The position numbers and the translations under genes are program-made. A stretch of 33,567 nucleotides of DNA. It comes from an uncultured Candidatus Melainabacteria bacterium. Its GTDB lineage: Bacteria > Cyanobacteriota > Vampirovibrionia > Gastranaerophilales > Gastranaerophilaceae. The stretch covers positions 1-33,567 of the forward strand of contig CATJOM010000036.1 of the NCBI GenBank assembly GCA_949741915.1. The letters are read 5' to 3'. Position 1 is the stretch's first letter. Each line of letters begins with the position of its first letter. Below, in pieces: positions 16,926-25,171 of this stretch. Under the pieces are notes generated by a model, which was not told where the DNA came from, did not search any database, and saw only the letters and a list, made by a program, of their open reading frames with translations.

Positions 16926-17666
16926 CTATTTGTCATTAGACGGGTTAAAAAAATCACCGCCAAATACGCTATTATCCTTGTTATCATTAGCCTTAGCACC
17001 GTCATTACGGCCAAAAGGCCCTCTTGGCCTATTATTTAAAAATTTTGCTTTTCCCTTGGGTTCGAAATCATTGCCAAAAGGCTTGTCCTTACTGGCAAGA
17101 AACACGCTATCAGGGGTTTCTGGCGAAATATTAACACCGTTTTTAATTGTCTGCTCAGTCTTTGGTAAAATTTTATCAGCCTGCTTTGCAATTTTATCAA
17201 AAAACCCAAAAAATGTGCCATTACCAGTGTTTTTAGATGTATTTACGCCTTTAGATGTGCTTTCTGACTGGTTTTTAGACGTTTTTGCGGTATTATCAAA
17301 AGAGTTTTTAATCCCGGCAGAATTCGAAAAAACATCCGAAACTTCGTTGTTATCAGCATTTGAAGAGCTCTTAACGTCCGTATTATTGCAAAAATCACCA
17401 GTTTCAAGAAACGAATCGCCAGAATCCATACTATCAGAGGCGATTCCGTAATAATCATCGTCATCCTCGTATTCTTCTTCTTGATATTGAAATTTATCTT
17501 CAGCTTCTCCATCAAGGATTTTAGGGTCAATTTCTATCTCGCGCTTTTTCTTCTTTTTCTTGCCTTGGGCCATATAGCCAGTGTTTCCGCCACCGCCATT
17601 ATTCATCATGCCCTTAGCGCCGGATATTTGAGGACTATTTGGAGAGCCAAAATTAAACGAAGCCAT
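16926..17666 (-). CDS. Acidic, mostly disordered hypothetical protein
   Basis: About 246 residues from ATG 17666 (AAAGGTG just upstream; GTG 17672 is less likely). It opens MASFNFGSPNSPQISG, has a run of six lysines and an arginine near residue 40, then an acidic region rich in Glu, Asp and Tyr (EEEYEDDDDYYG), a Ser/Asn/Thr-rich middle, a short amphipathic helix FFGFFDKIAKQADKIL and a Gly/Asn/Arg-rich end. There is no signal peptide or membrane helix. Low complexity suggests a flexible scaffold or nucleic-acid-associated protein, but function is unknown. A TATAAT box lies on the minus strand at 17710-17705. Confidence 0.6.
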   Translation of the reverse strand: MASFNFGSPNSPQISGAKGMMNNGGGGNTGYMAQGKKKKKKREIEIDPKILDGEAEDKFQYQEEEYEDDDDYYGIASDSMDSGDSFLETGDFCNNTDVKSSSNADNNEVSDVFSNSAGIKNSFDNTAKTSKNQSESTSKGVNTSKNTGNGTFFGFFDKIAKQADKILPKTEQTIKNGVNISPETPDSVFLASKDKPFGNDFEPKGKAKFLNNRPRGPFGRNDGAKANDNKDNSVFGGDFFNPSNDK

Positions 17667-18537
17667 AAACACCTTTATTTTTTACAAAAAAGTACCCTAA
17701 TCTAATTATAACATTTTTTGATACAAATGTAGTAATTTATTTAAATAAAAATATTACAAATGTTACGAATACGTGCAAATTTTTCTTCACAATACCATCA
17801 CACGACAACCGTCCAAAAGAAGTAAAATTACCGTAAAAAGCCTAAAAACAAGATATTTCAGCCTTGATAAAGCCTACAATGGTGTTGTTACAAGCATTTT
17901 ATACTTTCATACAAGTCGAAATACTCTTTTTACAATGGCTGCACGCAGAAGTATATCCAAAAATCATACAGAGAGGCATTCTACAAGATGTTTAGTAAAA
18001 AATACAGTCTATAAAATTATTTTTCATACCCCCATAAAGTAGAAATATCAATAATTTGCAGATATTCGCACGAAACAAATTCAATAGTGAAGCTTATTTT
18101 GGGTATTCAAGTTATAATTTTAGTAAAAATAAGCCTACAGCAAGGGTTTTGAGCATAATCTAGCCTAAAAATAAGCGCCAATGATGCATTTTCACGCTTA
18201 GTTGCAGCCAAGATACACTTATATCCCTATTTTTATAATTCATCTGGAAAGATAATGCACTATTTGCAATAACTTTCACATATACAAATGCCCAAAAAAC
18301 ACTCATATCAAGCTTTTTAAATTCAAGTTTATTTTAACGTGCATATATTTAAAAATATATTTAAATAGCAAATCCCGATGAATCATACCACAAAAGGATT
18401 TCAACGGTCAATAATCCGCCTTCACGGTGAAAACTAAGGTTTTTAACACCTTAAAGTCAAGTCAATAAATATTACAGCTCATTTTGAAGCTTAAGCAGGC
18501 ACTTTGAAAACAACAAAATGCACTTCATATAAGGCTT
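17667..18537. other. 871-base stretch without recognisable genes
   Basis: Both strands carry frequent stops; the one longer ORF (17773-18042, plus, GTG start) lacks a ribosome site and has no coding character. I see no tRNA, RNase P, tmRNA or SRP RNA signature. Minor structures are AAAAATAAGC repeated at about 18126 and 18167, an inverted GCTTATTTT upstream of the first copy, and TAAGGT/ACCTTA near 18436-18450. It separates two minus-strand units and may hold a decayed gene. Confidence 0.6.
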
Positions 18538-19443
18538 TCAGGCCAATTGCAGGGCAAGTTTTATTGCTTCCGCCATACCTGTAGCATCCGCAATCCCTTG
18601 CCCTGCAATGTCATAAGCTGTTCCAGATGATGGCGATGTACGAATAACCTTGAGCCCAATTGTTGTATTCACAGCTTTTTTAAAGCAAAGTGCTTTAATA
18701 GGACACAAACCCTGATCATGATAGGCTGCCAAAATACAGTCATAGTACTGCTTTTCGCCATTAAGATATTTTTCGCCAACCCCCGCAAAAAGCCCGTCAG
18801 CACTGAGCGGAAAAGTAATATCAACCCCCAAATCCCTGAGCTCAAGAACCGCGGGCGTCATTATCTCTATCTCATCATCTCCTAGAATTCCATTCTCGCC
18901 AGCATGTGGATTTAGCGCACAGAGAGCGAGTTTCGGGCTCTCTATACCACATTTTTGAACTAAAAATTTACAAACTCTCAAACTCTTCTCTATGATTAAA
19001 TTCTTAGATAATTTAACCTGATTTAAAGGAATATGCCGGGTTAAAAGAAGTACCCTGAGGTCGTTTGCAGCAAAAAGCATCTCAGCTTTAGAATCTTTAT
19101 TCCCTAAAAGCTCCTGTAAAATTTCTGTCTGACCCGAATAATGAAACCCCGACTTAAATAGAGCCTCTTTAGATACCGGAGCTGTAACTATAGCCTGAAT
19201 TACACCCTCATTGGCAAGATCAGATGCAGTCTTTAAAGTATTAAAGCAAAAACGCCCATTATCGCTAGTATCAAGCTCTATTGTATCGTAGGTATCCAAA
19301 AGGCAATCGTTGAGATTTTTTCCGATTATTAAAACCTCCTCGGAAGGCAACTTCAGGGCATTTAGAGCCTTTATTGTAATTTCTTCACCAATTCCAAGTG
19401 TATCACCCGTCGTTATTGCAATTTTATACTTTTTTTCAGCCAT
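18538..19443 (-). CDS. PdxA-family dehydrogenase (PdxA2-like, 4-phosphothreonate type)
   Basis: About 301 residues from ATG 19443, chosen for the strong AGGGGGCGG just upstream; an in-frame ATG 13 codons earlier lacks one. Family motifs are TTGDTLGIGEEI, VTAPVSKEAL, HYSGQTEIL, LNPHAGENG, AYHDQGLCPIK and RTSPSSGTAYDIAGQG; the His residues in TRHIPL, NPHAGE and YHDQG are the metal ligands. Classical PdxA oxidises 4-phosphohydroxythreonine for vitamin B6. The directly upstream DUF1537 kinase instead suggests PdxA2, which oxidises 4-phospho-D-threonate or erythronate and decarboxylates it to dihydroxyacetone phosphate. A vitamin B6 role is not excluded. Confidence 0.85.
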   Translation of the reverse strand: MAEKKYKIAITTGDTLGIGEEITIKALNALKLPSEEVLIIGKNLNDCLLDTYDTIELDTSDNGRFCFNTLKTASDLANEGVIQAIVTAPVSKEALFKSGFHYSGQTEILQELLGNKDSKAEMLFAANDLRVLLLTRHIPLNQVKLSKNLIIEKSLRVCKFLVQKCGIESPKLALCALNPHAGENGILGDDEIEIMTPAVLELRDLGVDITFPLSADGLFAGVGEKYLNGEKQYYDCILAAYHDQGLCPIKALCFKKAVNTTIGLKVIRTSPSSGTAYDIAGQGIADATGMAEAIKLALQLA

Positions 19444-19505
19444 TATCCGCCCCCTGATTGTATTTCTATTATGCAAATACATTAATTAGTACCCTATTAA
19501 GGCTT

Positions 19506-20819
19506 TCAAGCATTTATGTGATGTTCAAAATATTTTACAATATCCACCAAAGTGCTTGAGGTGCCAAAGTTTCCAGATTTTGTAACCACTAATTGAGCAT
19601 TAGAATCCATACAAAGAGGTATGGATGGCAAAATTGCATCAACAACCTGTAAATACGCACAGTTTAAAGCTTTTGAACATTTATAAGAAGTTTCACCGCC
19701 TAAGGTTATCAAAATAAATTCAGAACGAAGCTTAATCTTATATGCAAGCTCTGATAAAAAGTCTGTAATCCTTGTGGCGAGCTGTTCTTTGGTAATACCT
19801 TCGTCTATGAGCCTGTTATTTGCAGCCTCGCTAGCAAGCTCTTCGCCTAAATCAGAAACATGAATTATCACAATGTAGTCCTTAACAAGATTGGAGGCTA
19901 TTCTGCCAAGAAAATTGTCATTAATACCAGCTAGAATATCGTTCAAAGTAAGCGAAATAAAATAGGTATTTTCAATATCAGTATCCATTTCAAGTTTTTT
20001 AATTTGCAGCGCTGTTAAAGAAGTTGCAGAGCCTGACAATATAAGCTTTGGCAGATATGGCACTTTTTTTTGGACAGGAGGTTTAATTTCTGAAAGCCAA
20101 GCAGCACCAAGCGCATGAGCAAACCCCGCAGAACCTGCAGGCAAAATATTATAAGTACTTTTTTGCATAGCAAGCACAATCTGTTCAAAATCTATAGTGG
20201 AAACGGCATCAGTCACTATCAATTTTTTTCCTGCAGCTATCAATTCATTAAGCTTCAAGGCAATTGGGCCCGCCCCCTTTGTAATTGTTTTCATCTCAAT
20301 TGAACCGACAAGGCTCGCTCCATCTTCACTTAAACCTCTTTTTAAAATATCAGGAATATAAGAATCGTAAATCGGCGCCTTAGGGTCTCTTGCCGCATCT
20401 GTCCTTTCAATGGGAACGCCCTTCAGCAGCTGATATCCACCAATTGTAATTCTGCCTTCCTGAACATATGCCGGAGCAACAATTGCAGCATCATATTCTG
20501 TAGCTTCAAGCATAGCAAGAATTTCAACTGCAATATTCCCTCTTAGAGTTGAATCGATTTTTTTATAAAAATATTCTATCCCAAACTTTTCCTTTAAAAT
20601 TTTTGTGGTGTCATACACGATTTTACCAGCATCAAATGGTGCAATATTGCGGGTTTCATTACAAACAGCCCATGTTTCCACATTTAAATGATTTTCATTC
20701 AAAGAATTTATATCAAGGACAATTTCGGCGTTTGAACCCTTCATAAAAAACTGCAAAGCCGTATCATTTGCACCGGTTAAATCATCAGCAATTATCCCGA
20801 TAGAATTTGAAATCAGCAT
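19506..20819 (-). CDS. Four-carbon acid sugar kinase (DUF1537 family)
   Basis: A 437-residue protein. The N-terminal domain begins IGIIADDLTGANDTALQF, the substrate-binding signature, and contains YKKIDSTLRGNIAVEI. The C-terminal nucleotide-binding domain has LILSGSATSLTALQI, LITLGGETSYKC and VTKSGNFGTSSTLVDIVKYF. Members phosphorylate D-threonate, D-erythronate and similar acids at O-4. The next gene is a PdxA-family dehydrogenase, the usual partner in that route. AGGA is nine bases upstream of ATG. The start is only 18 bases after ssb, so all three may be co-transcribed. No transporter or epimerase for the pathway is seen in the window. Confidence 0.88.
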   Translation of the reverse strand: MLISNSIGIIADDLTGANDTALQFFMKGSNAEIVLDINSLNENHLNVETWAVCNETRNIAPFDAGKIVYDTTKILKEKFGIEYFYKKIDSTLRGNIAVEILAMLEATEYDAAIVAPAYVQEGRITIGGYQLLKGVPIERTDAARDPKAPIYDSYIPDILKRGLSEDGASLVGSIEMKTITKGAGPIALKLNELIAAGKKLIVTDAVSTIDFEQIVLAMQKSTYNILPAGSAGFAHALGAAWLSEIKPPVQKKVPYLPKLILSGSATSLTALQIKKLEMDTDIENTYFISLTLNDILAGINDNFLGRIASNLVKDYIVIIHVSDLGEELASEAANNRLIDEGITKEQLATRITDFLSELAYKIKLRSEFILITLGGETSYKCSKALNCAYLQVVDAILPSIPLCMDSNAQLVVTKSGNFGTSSTLVDIVKYFEHHINA

Positions 20820-20837
20820 GAATTAAATCCTAAAAAT

Positions 20838-21164
20838 CTAATTATCGCCCTTAGACCCCAAAAGTCTTACATTTGTGCATCTCACAAGATATCTTTCAGC
20901 CGTCTCGCCATCTGGTGTCTGCCATTTATTCACAACAAGACGCCCTTCAACCGCAACCAATCTGCCTTTTTTTACCCATTCGCCTGCAACCTCAGCCTGT
21001 TTATCCCAAACTTCAATATTAAACCAGTCGGTTGCTTCCTCCTTAGTCCTTGAATCCCAACGATTTACAGCAAGTGAAAAGTTTGTTTTTACTTTTCCGC
21101 TGTCAAAATATTTCATTTCAGGATCTTGACCTACGCGCCCGACCACAACTACTGAATTTACCAT
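20838..21164 (-). CDS. ssb: Single-stranded DNA-binding protein, short form
   Basis: A 108-residue OB-fold protein: MVNSVVVVGRVGQDPEMKYF, then KVKTNFSLAVNRW, DWFNIEVWDKQAEVAGEWVKKG and EGRLVVNKWQTPDGE. It coats single-stranded DNA in replication and repair. It ends LLGSKGDN right after the OB fold. The glycine-rich linker and acidic tip (DDDIPF type), by which most bacterial SSBs recruit partner enzymes, are missing. AAAGG is seven bases before ATG. It is the first gene of a unit with the sugar-acid kinase. Confidence 0.92.
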   Translation of the reverse strand: MVNSVVVVGRVGQDPEMKYFDSGKVKTNFSLAVNRWDSRTKEEATDWFNIEVWDKQAEVAGEWVKKGRLVAVEGRLVVNKWQTPDGETAERYLVRCTNVRLLGSKGDN

Positions 21165-21388
21165 TTTATTGCCTTTCTAGCTGGTTTAATATTTTTCTTC
21201 ACAGACTATTTATAAAAATTATATAATTAACAAAATTTAAGTGCAAATAATAAATTGTGCCTTGCTGGACAAAACAATTTTTCATATAAAAAACGCAAGG
21301 TTTGGCTTAAAAGTTGCAAAATCAGTGCTAATTTTCAGAATTTTACACAAATAATGAGTTTTTTAGAGCAGCTGGGCTCAATTCTTTT

Positions 21389-23200
21389 TTATTCTGCTGG
21401 CATATCCGGCAAAACCTCTGATACCACCTGGTTTCTACCATTTCCTTTTGCAATGTAAAGACACTTATCGGCATATTCTATTAATTTTTCAGTAGTATCG
21501 CCATCTTTCGGCATAGAAGCCACCCCAAGACTTATAGTAACATGGGTCCAATCACCCGTTGCAAGCTCAAATTCACGATTTCTTACAGCCTCGCAAATTT
21601 TCACGGCAGTTTTAATAGCATCTTCCTTGTTTGTATTTGTTAAAATAACAGACATCTCCTCTCCGCCATATCTACAGGGAATATCCGTTGCTCTTATATT
21701 TTTTTTGATAGTTTGGGCCACTTGTCTTAAAACAGCATCGCCGCTTTGATGTCCGTATGTATCGTTAAACTTCTTGAAGAAATCAATATCAATAAGAATC
21801 AGTGAAAATACACTATTATACCTTTTTGCGGTTTGAATATTTGCACTCATTTGCTCCTGAAAATATCTATGATTAAACATATCAGTCAAACCATCTGTCA
21901 CAGCAAGTTTATAAGTGTGCTCATAATCTCTTGATGTAATAAGGTATTTTGCAATATAGGATGCAGCAAAAACAAAAACACCGAATAAAAACGGCAAAAT
22001 AAGCCCAATCCATATGTTAAAGAATAACATCAAAACAATGGATAAAATAAAATAGCTTATATATAATGCAAAAAACAAAATAACAGACCTTGCCGGAGAT
22101 TTAAGCCTCATAACCCCGTATCCTACAATAAAAGCAAGTAGAAAGGCCATTGAAATGTCAAAGAAAGGATTGGCTTTCCTGATAAAATTATTATCAAGAA
22201 TATTATTTAAAAACGTGGCTTGCACCTCAACACCAGGAAACATATAAGAAACTGGCACACTTTTAATATCAGAAAGGCTGTTTGCAACAACGCCTATAAA
22301 TACAATCTTATCCTTAAAATTACTATCCAAAAACTCACGGTTGTTCTTTTCTATGGCAGAAGAAACCTCCCATAAGGGCACATATTTAAAACTCCATTCG
22401 GGCCCATACCAGTTTAAAATGAGCCTGCCATCAGAATTTAGAGGCAAAATATGATTTTTATCAAGAATAATTTCGCCATTATTATTCAGCTTAAAATCAT
22501 TTCTATCAAGGTTTAGATAGTTTAATGCAGACAAAAGTGTACTATGCTTATAATATGCCCCATCATAATACAAGAAAGGAAGCATAGTACGGATTGTACC
22601 ATCTTTATCCCGGTGAACATTAATAAGACCAATATTTTTTGTGCCAGTTAATATTTCATCAATTATACTCCTGCAGTTTGAATAAACAAGATCAGGATTT
22701 GTTTTTATTAAATAATCATTTTCAATGCTGTTTTGCAGTGCCACAGGAAGCTTTGGCGGAGTCCTTACTTCCTTTGAATAATTATCAAAATTTATTGAAA
22801 CATAAACATTTTTGTTCTTGTTGACTGCCTGAATGAGTTCGCTGTCTGAATTTCCATCAGCAGTAAATCTTTTTAGGAATAATAAATCAAAAATTAATTC
22901 ATTTGGTTTTGATGGCTCAAGATTTGTAATTAATTTTGCCCAATAAGAGCGCGGCACAGGCCAACTGCCATATTTATCAACAATGTATTCATAACTTGCA
23001 TCGTCAACAGCAATAATCACAATTTTATTACTGATTTTTCTATATTTGGAAACTATTGACTGCCTTAAATCAAAAGTTTTATTTTCAACACCAGACAAAA
23101 AACCCAAAAATGAAGGGATTTGAATTAAATATAAAAATACCCCCAATACCATTATGGAAGCCAATATATAGCTAAGTTTAATCCAATTTTTCTTCTTCAT
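21389..23200 (-). CDS. CHASE2-GGDEF diguanylate cyclase
   Basis: A 603-residue membrane protein. An N-terminal helix (about 8-30) leads into an extracytoplasmic CHASE2 sensor (FDLRQSIVSKYRK, IIAVDDASYE, WPVPRSYWAKLI, GVVANSLSDIKSVPVSYMFPGVEVQA), then three membrane helices and a C-terminal GGDEF domain from about residue 435. The active loop is CRYGGEEMSVIL, a functional GGEE variant, and RATD five residues upstream fits an inhibitory I-site, so it should make c-di-GMP and be product-inhibited. There is no EAL domain. The start lacks a Shine-Dalgarno and overlaps a small upstream ORF by 23 bases, suggesting translational coupling. Confidence 0.9.
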   Translation of the reverse strand: MKKKNWIKLSYILASIMVLGVFLYLIQIPSFLGFLSGVENKTFDLRQSIVSKYRKISNKIVIIAVDDASYEYIVDKYGSWPVPRSYWAKLITNLEPSKPNELIFDLLFLKRFTADGNSDSELIQAVNKNKNVYVSINFDNYSKEVRTPPKLPVALQNSIENDYLIKTNPDLVYSNCRSIIDEILTGTKNIGLINVHRDKDGTIRTMLPFLYYDGAYYKHSTLLSALNYLNLDRNDFKLNNNGEIILDKNHILPLNSDGRLILNWYGPEWSFKYVPLWEVSSAIEKNNREFLDSNFKDKIVFIGVVANSLSDIKSVPVSYMFPGVEVQATFLNNILDNNFIRKANPFFDISMAFLLAFIVGYGVMRLKSPARSVILFFALYISYFILSIVLMLFFNIWIGLILPFLFGVFVFAASYIAKYLITSRDYEHTYKLAVTDGLTDMFNHRYFQEQMSANIQTAKRYNSVFSLILIDIDFFKKFNDTYGHQSGDAVLRQVAQTIKKNIRATDIPCRYGGEEMSVILTNTNKEDAIKTAVKICEAVRNREFELATGDWTHVTISLGVASMPKDGDTTEKLIEYADKCLYIAKGNGRNQVVSEVLPDMPAE

Positions 23201-23390
23201 ACGAAAGATTATAGTTTAATTCTGACAAAAATTCCATCTCATCAATTATATTTAATATCGGATTTAAATTATTAAAATGCATTTTGATTTTATGGGCAGA
23301 TAAAAATCCAATAAGCTGTTCACCCGCGCCCATAGCAGCGCTTGAGTAATTAGATAAATAATTTAAAAGACATTTCTCATTTGTGTTCAT
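23178..23390 (-). CDS. Small ORF overlapping the start of the diguanylate cyclase
   Basis: A 70-residue ORF starting MNTNEKCLLNYLSNYSSAAMGAGEQLIGFLS, of unknown family, with no clear signal peptide. It has a weak start region with no evident ribosome site. Its last eight codons overlap the start of the CHASE2-GGDEF gene, which itself has no ribosome site; this is the best argument that it is translated. It might be a regulatory partner or only a leader for coupling. Confidence 0.45.
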   Translation of the reverse strand: MNTNEKCLLNYLSNYSSAAMGAGEQLIGFLSAHKIKMHFNNLNPILNIIDEMEFLSELNYNLSYEEEKLD

Positions 23391-23651
23391 ATATTAGATT
23401 TTGCACTATTCTGCAAAATTATAAATCAACCATAAGAATAATTTTAACCCATATTAGCTAAACCATACGATGGATATTTAAAGTTTTGTAAACAAATTAA
23501 GAAATATATGCCCATTTATTTATTTTATAAAAGTCAGGCGTTATGCAGCTTTATTCCACTCAAGATTAATTTTTGTAAATTTCTACTTGAGAATTAACAA
23601 ATTTAAAAATTCACGGGTTTTAAAATAACCCCAAAGGAATGAGACAGGAAT

Positions 23652-25049
23652 ATGATAATAAACAATTTTAGAAGCAATTACAGGAATATTACATTTCAAT
23701 CAAAAATCACAAAAAAGGAAATAATAGATGGAAAAACAGTTCCATACTTTAAAACACCAGAAGGACAAACAGCAGTAGCACTAAATCTACAGGCAATTTA
23801 TAATATAAAAACAAATCAAAATTTTACACCAAAGGCACTTGAAGAGTGTGACAGAGAAATACTAGAATCAAACAAGCCAGAAGATTGTAAAAAATGGACA
23901 AACTGGGTTGATCCATCATCGGGCAGATTCTATACAATAATAAAAAAATCAGACAATCCCGACGGCACAAAAACTGTCAGGATTTTAGGTAAAAACGGTG
24001 AACTTATAAAAGAATGCGATATAACCCCAAAAAAAATTATCATAATAGATAATCCAAATTTCAAGATTGATGACAGTTTACACTCAAAAACAAGTAATCT
24101 TATGGGCCATGGTCCACTTGTAAAACTTGTAGCTGAGAGAACAAATCCGATTGCAGATGTTGAAACGTTATTACTTAATGATAAATCTATAGAAAAAGGT
24201 GTTGTTAAAAAATTACAAGAAGTCTTAAAAAGACTAAAACATGGTGAACAGATAGATGCTATCAATTTATCACTTGAAACCATCAAAATAATACAGCCAG
24301 AAGAAGCAAGCACAAATCGCAAGTCATTATCATCTGCAGAAACAACTGAGATACTAGCCAGAGCCTCTAAGACATTGCGCTTCCCAGATAAACACTATAT
24401 TAAGAAAATACCAGATTTAATGACAAAAATAAATCAATATGGCACAAGAATCATTATTTCTGCAGGAAATGCTGGTGCAAATGGACACAACATTCTTTCT
24501 GCCATCGATTGTACAGAGCCTGTAGGGGGACTTGGTACTGATGGAAAAATTGCAAAAGATTCCTCATCAAGAAACCTTACTACCCATTATGAACAATATA
24601 ATTTTCCAATAACATTTACAGAAGATGGTTTAAGAATTACAGAAAATAAGGGAGTTGACATCCCGTATCCAAAACACTATGCAAAGCTTGTTGGACAAAA
24701 GGCAGAAGGAAACATAATAACAAAAGAAAAACTGGAGCAATTATGCAAAGAAATCAAACCTGGCGATGAAATATATATAGATAAAATTAAAAACGGCCTT
24801 CTGCTTCTAAAGAAAGATGAAATTGAAATAAAAGGAGTTCTTTATCCTATTTATGCAAACCTTGCAGATGAAGAATCAATCAAGGCAGAACAATACCTCA
24901 CCGCAACCCCAAATGGTACATTAATCCCACTATCTTATCTTCTAAGTCCAGTTACGGAAATATCAGGCACATCACTTGCAGCACCAAAAAGAGCGGCAAA
25001 GCTTATGTTGAACGATGCCATACAAGAAATTTTACATTCAGATAATTAG
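23652..25049 (+). CDS. Subtilisin-like serine protease (S8), no signal peptide
   Basis: A 465-residue protein carrying a complete but divergent subtilase triad: Asp133 in IIIIDNPNFKID, His153 in MGHGPLVKLVAE, and Ser441 in ISGTSLAAPKRAA. The oxyanion Asn273 is in IISAGNAGANG, and INLSLE at about 205 is the usual strand. Insertions separate the motifs, notably about 150 residues between Asn and Ser. The N-terminus reads MIINNFRSNYRNITFQSKITKK, with no hydrophobic signal peptide, so it is either cytoplasmic or exported by another route. There is no obvious inhibitor propeptide. AGGA is close to the ATG. It is convergent with the LCP gene. Confidence 0.82.
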   Translation: MIINNFRSNYRNITFQSKITKKEIIDGKTVPYFKTPEGQTAVALNLQAIYNIKTNQNFTPKALEECDREILESNKPEDCKKWTNWVDPSSGRFYTIIKKSDNPDGTKTVRILGKNGELIKECDITPKKIIIIDNPNFKIDDSLHSKTSNLMGHGPLVKLVAERTNPIADVETLLLNDKSIEKGVVKKLQEVLKRLKHGEQIDAINLSLETIKIIQPEEASTNRKSLSSAETTEILARASKTLRFPDKHYIKKIPDLMTKINQYGTRIIISAGNAGANGHNILSAIDCTEPVGGLGTDGKIAKDSSSRNLTTHYEQYNFPITFTEDGLRITENKGVDIPYPKHYAKLVGQKAEGNIITKEKLEQLCKEIKPGDEIYIDKIKNGLLLLKKDEIEIKGVLYPIYANLADEESIKAEQYLTATPNGTLIPLSYLLSPVTEISGTSLAAPKRAAKLMLNDAIQEILHSDN

Positions 25050-25171
25050 ACTAAATCATACAAAAAGTTTTGCTTTATAAAGATACAGTTTTACATACAC
25101 CTTGCAAAACATTATCAAAAAACAAGAAAGAGCAAAAGGCACAATACACCATAAACTCTACCATTACGAAC

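Noticed and set aside
17050-17070. GGTTCGAAATC as a tRNA T-loop
   Set aside because: It lies inside a coding sequence and no acceptor or anticodon arm can be formed around it.
16930-17451. 173-residue plus-strand ORF opposite the acidic protein gene
   Set aside because: No ribosome site; the opposite strand has a better start, promoter and terminator context, although neither protein has a known family.
17773-18042. 89-residue plus-strand ORF in the long intergenic stretch
   Set aside because: GTG start without ribosome site, and composition unlike the neighbouring proteins.
17667-18537. A structural RNA gene (RNase P, tmRNA, SRP) in the long gap
   Set aside because: No conserved core sequence or long stem of these RNAs is present on either strand.
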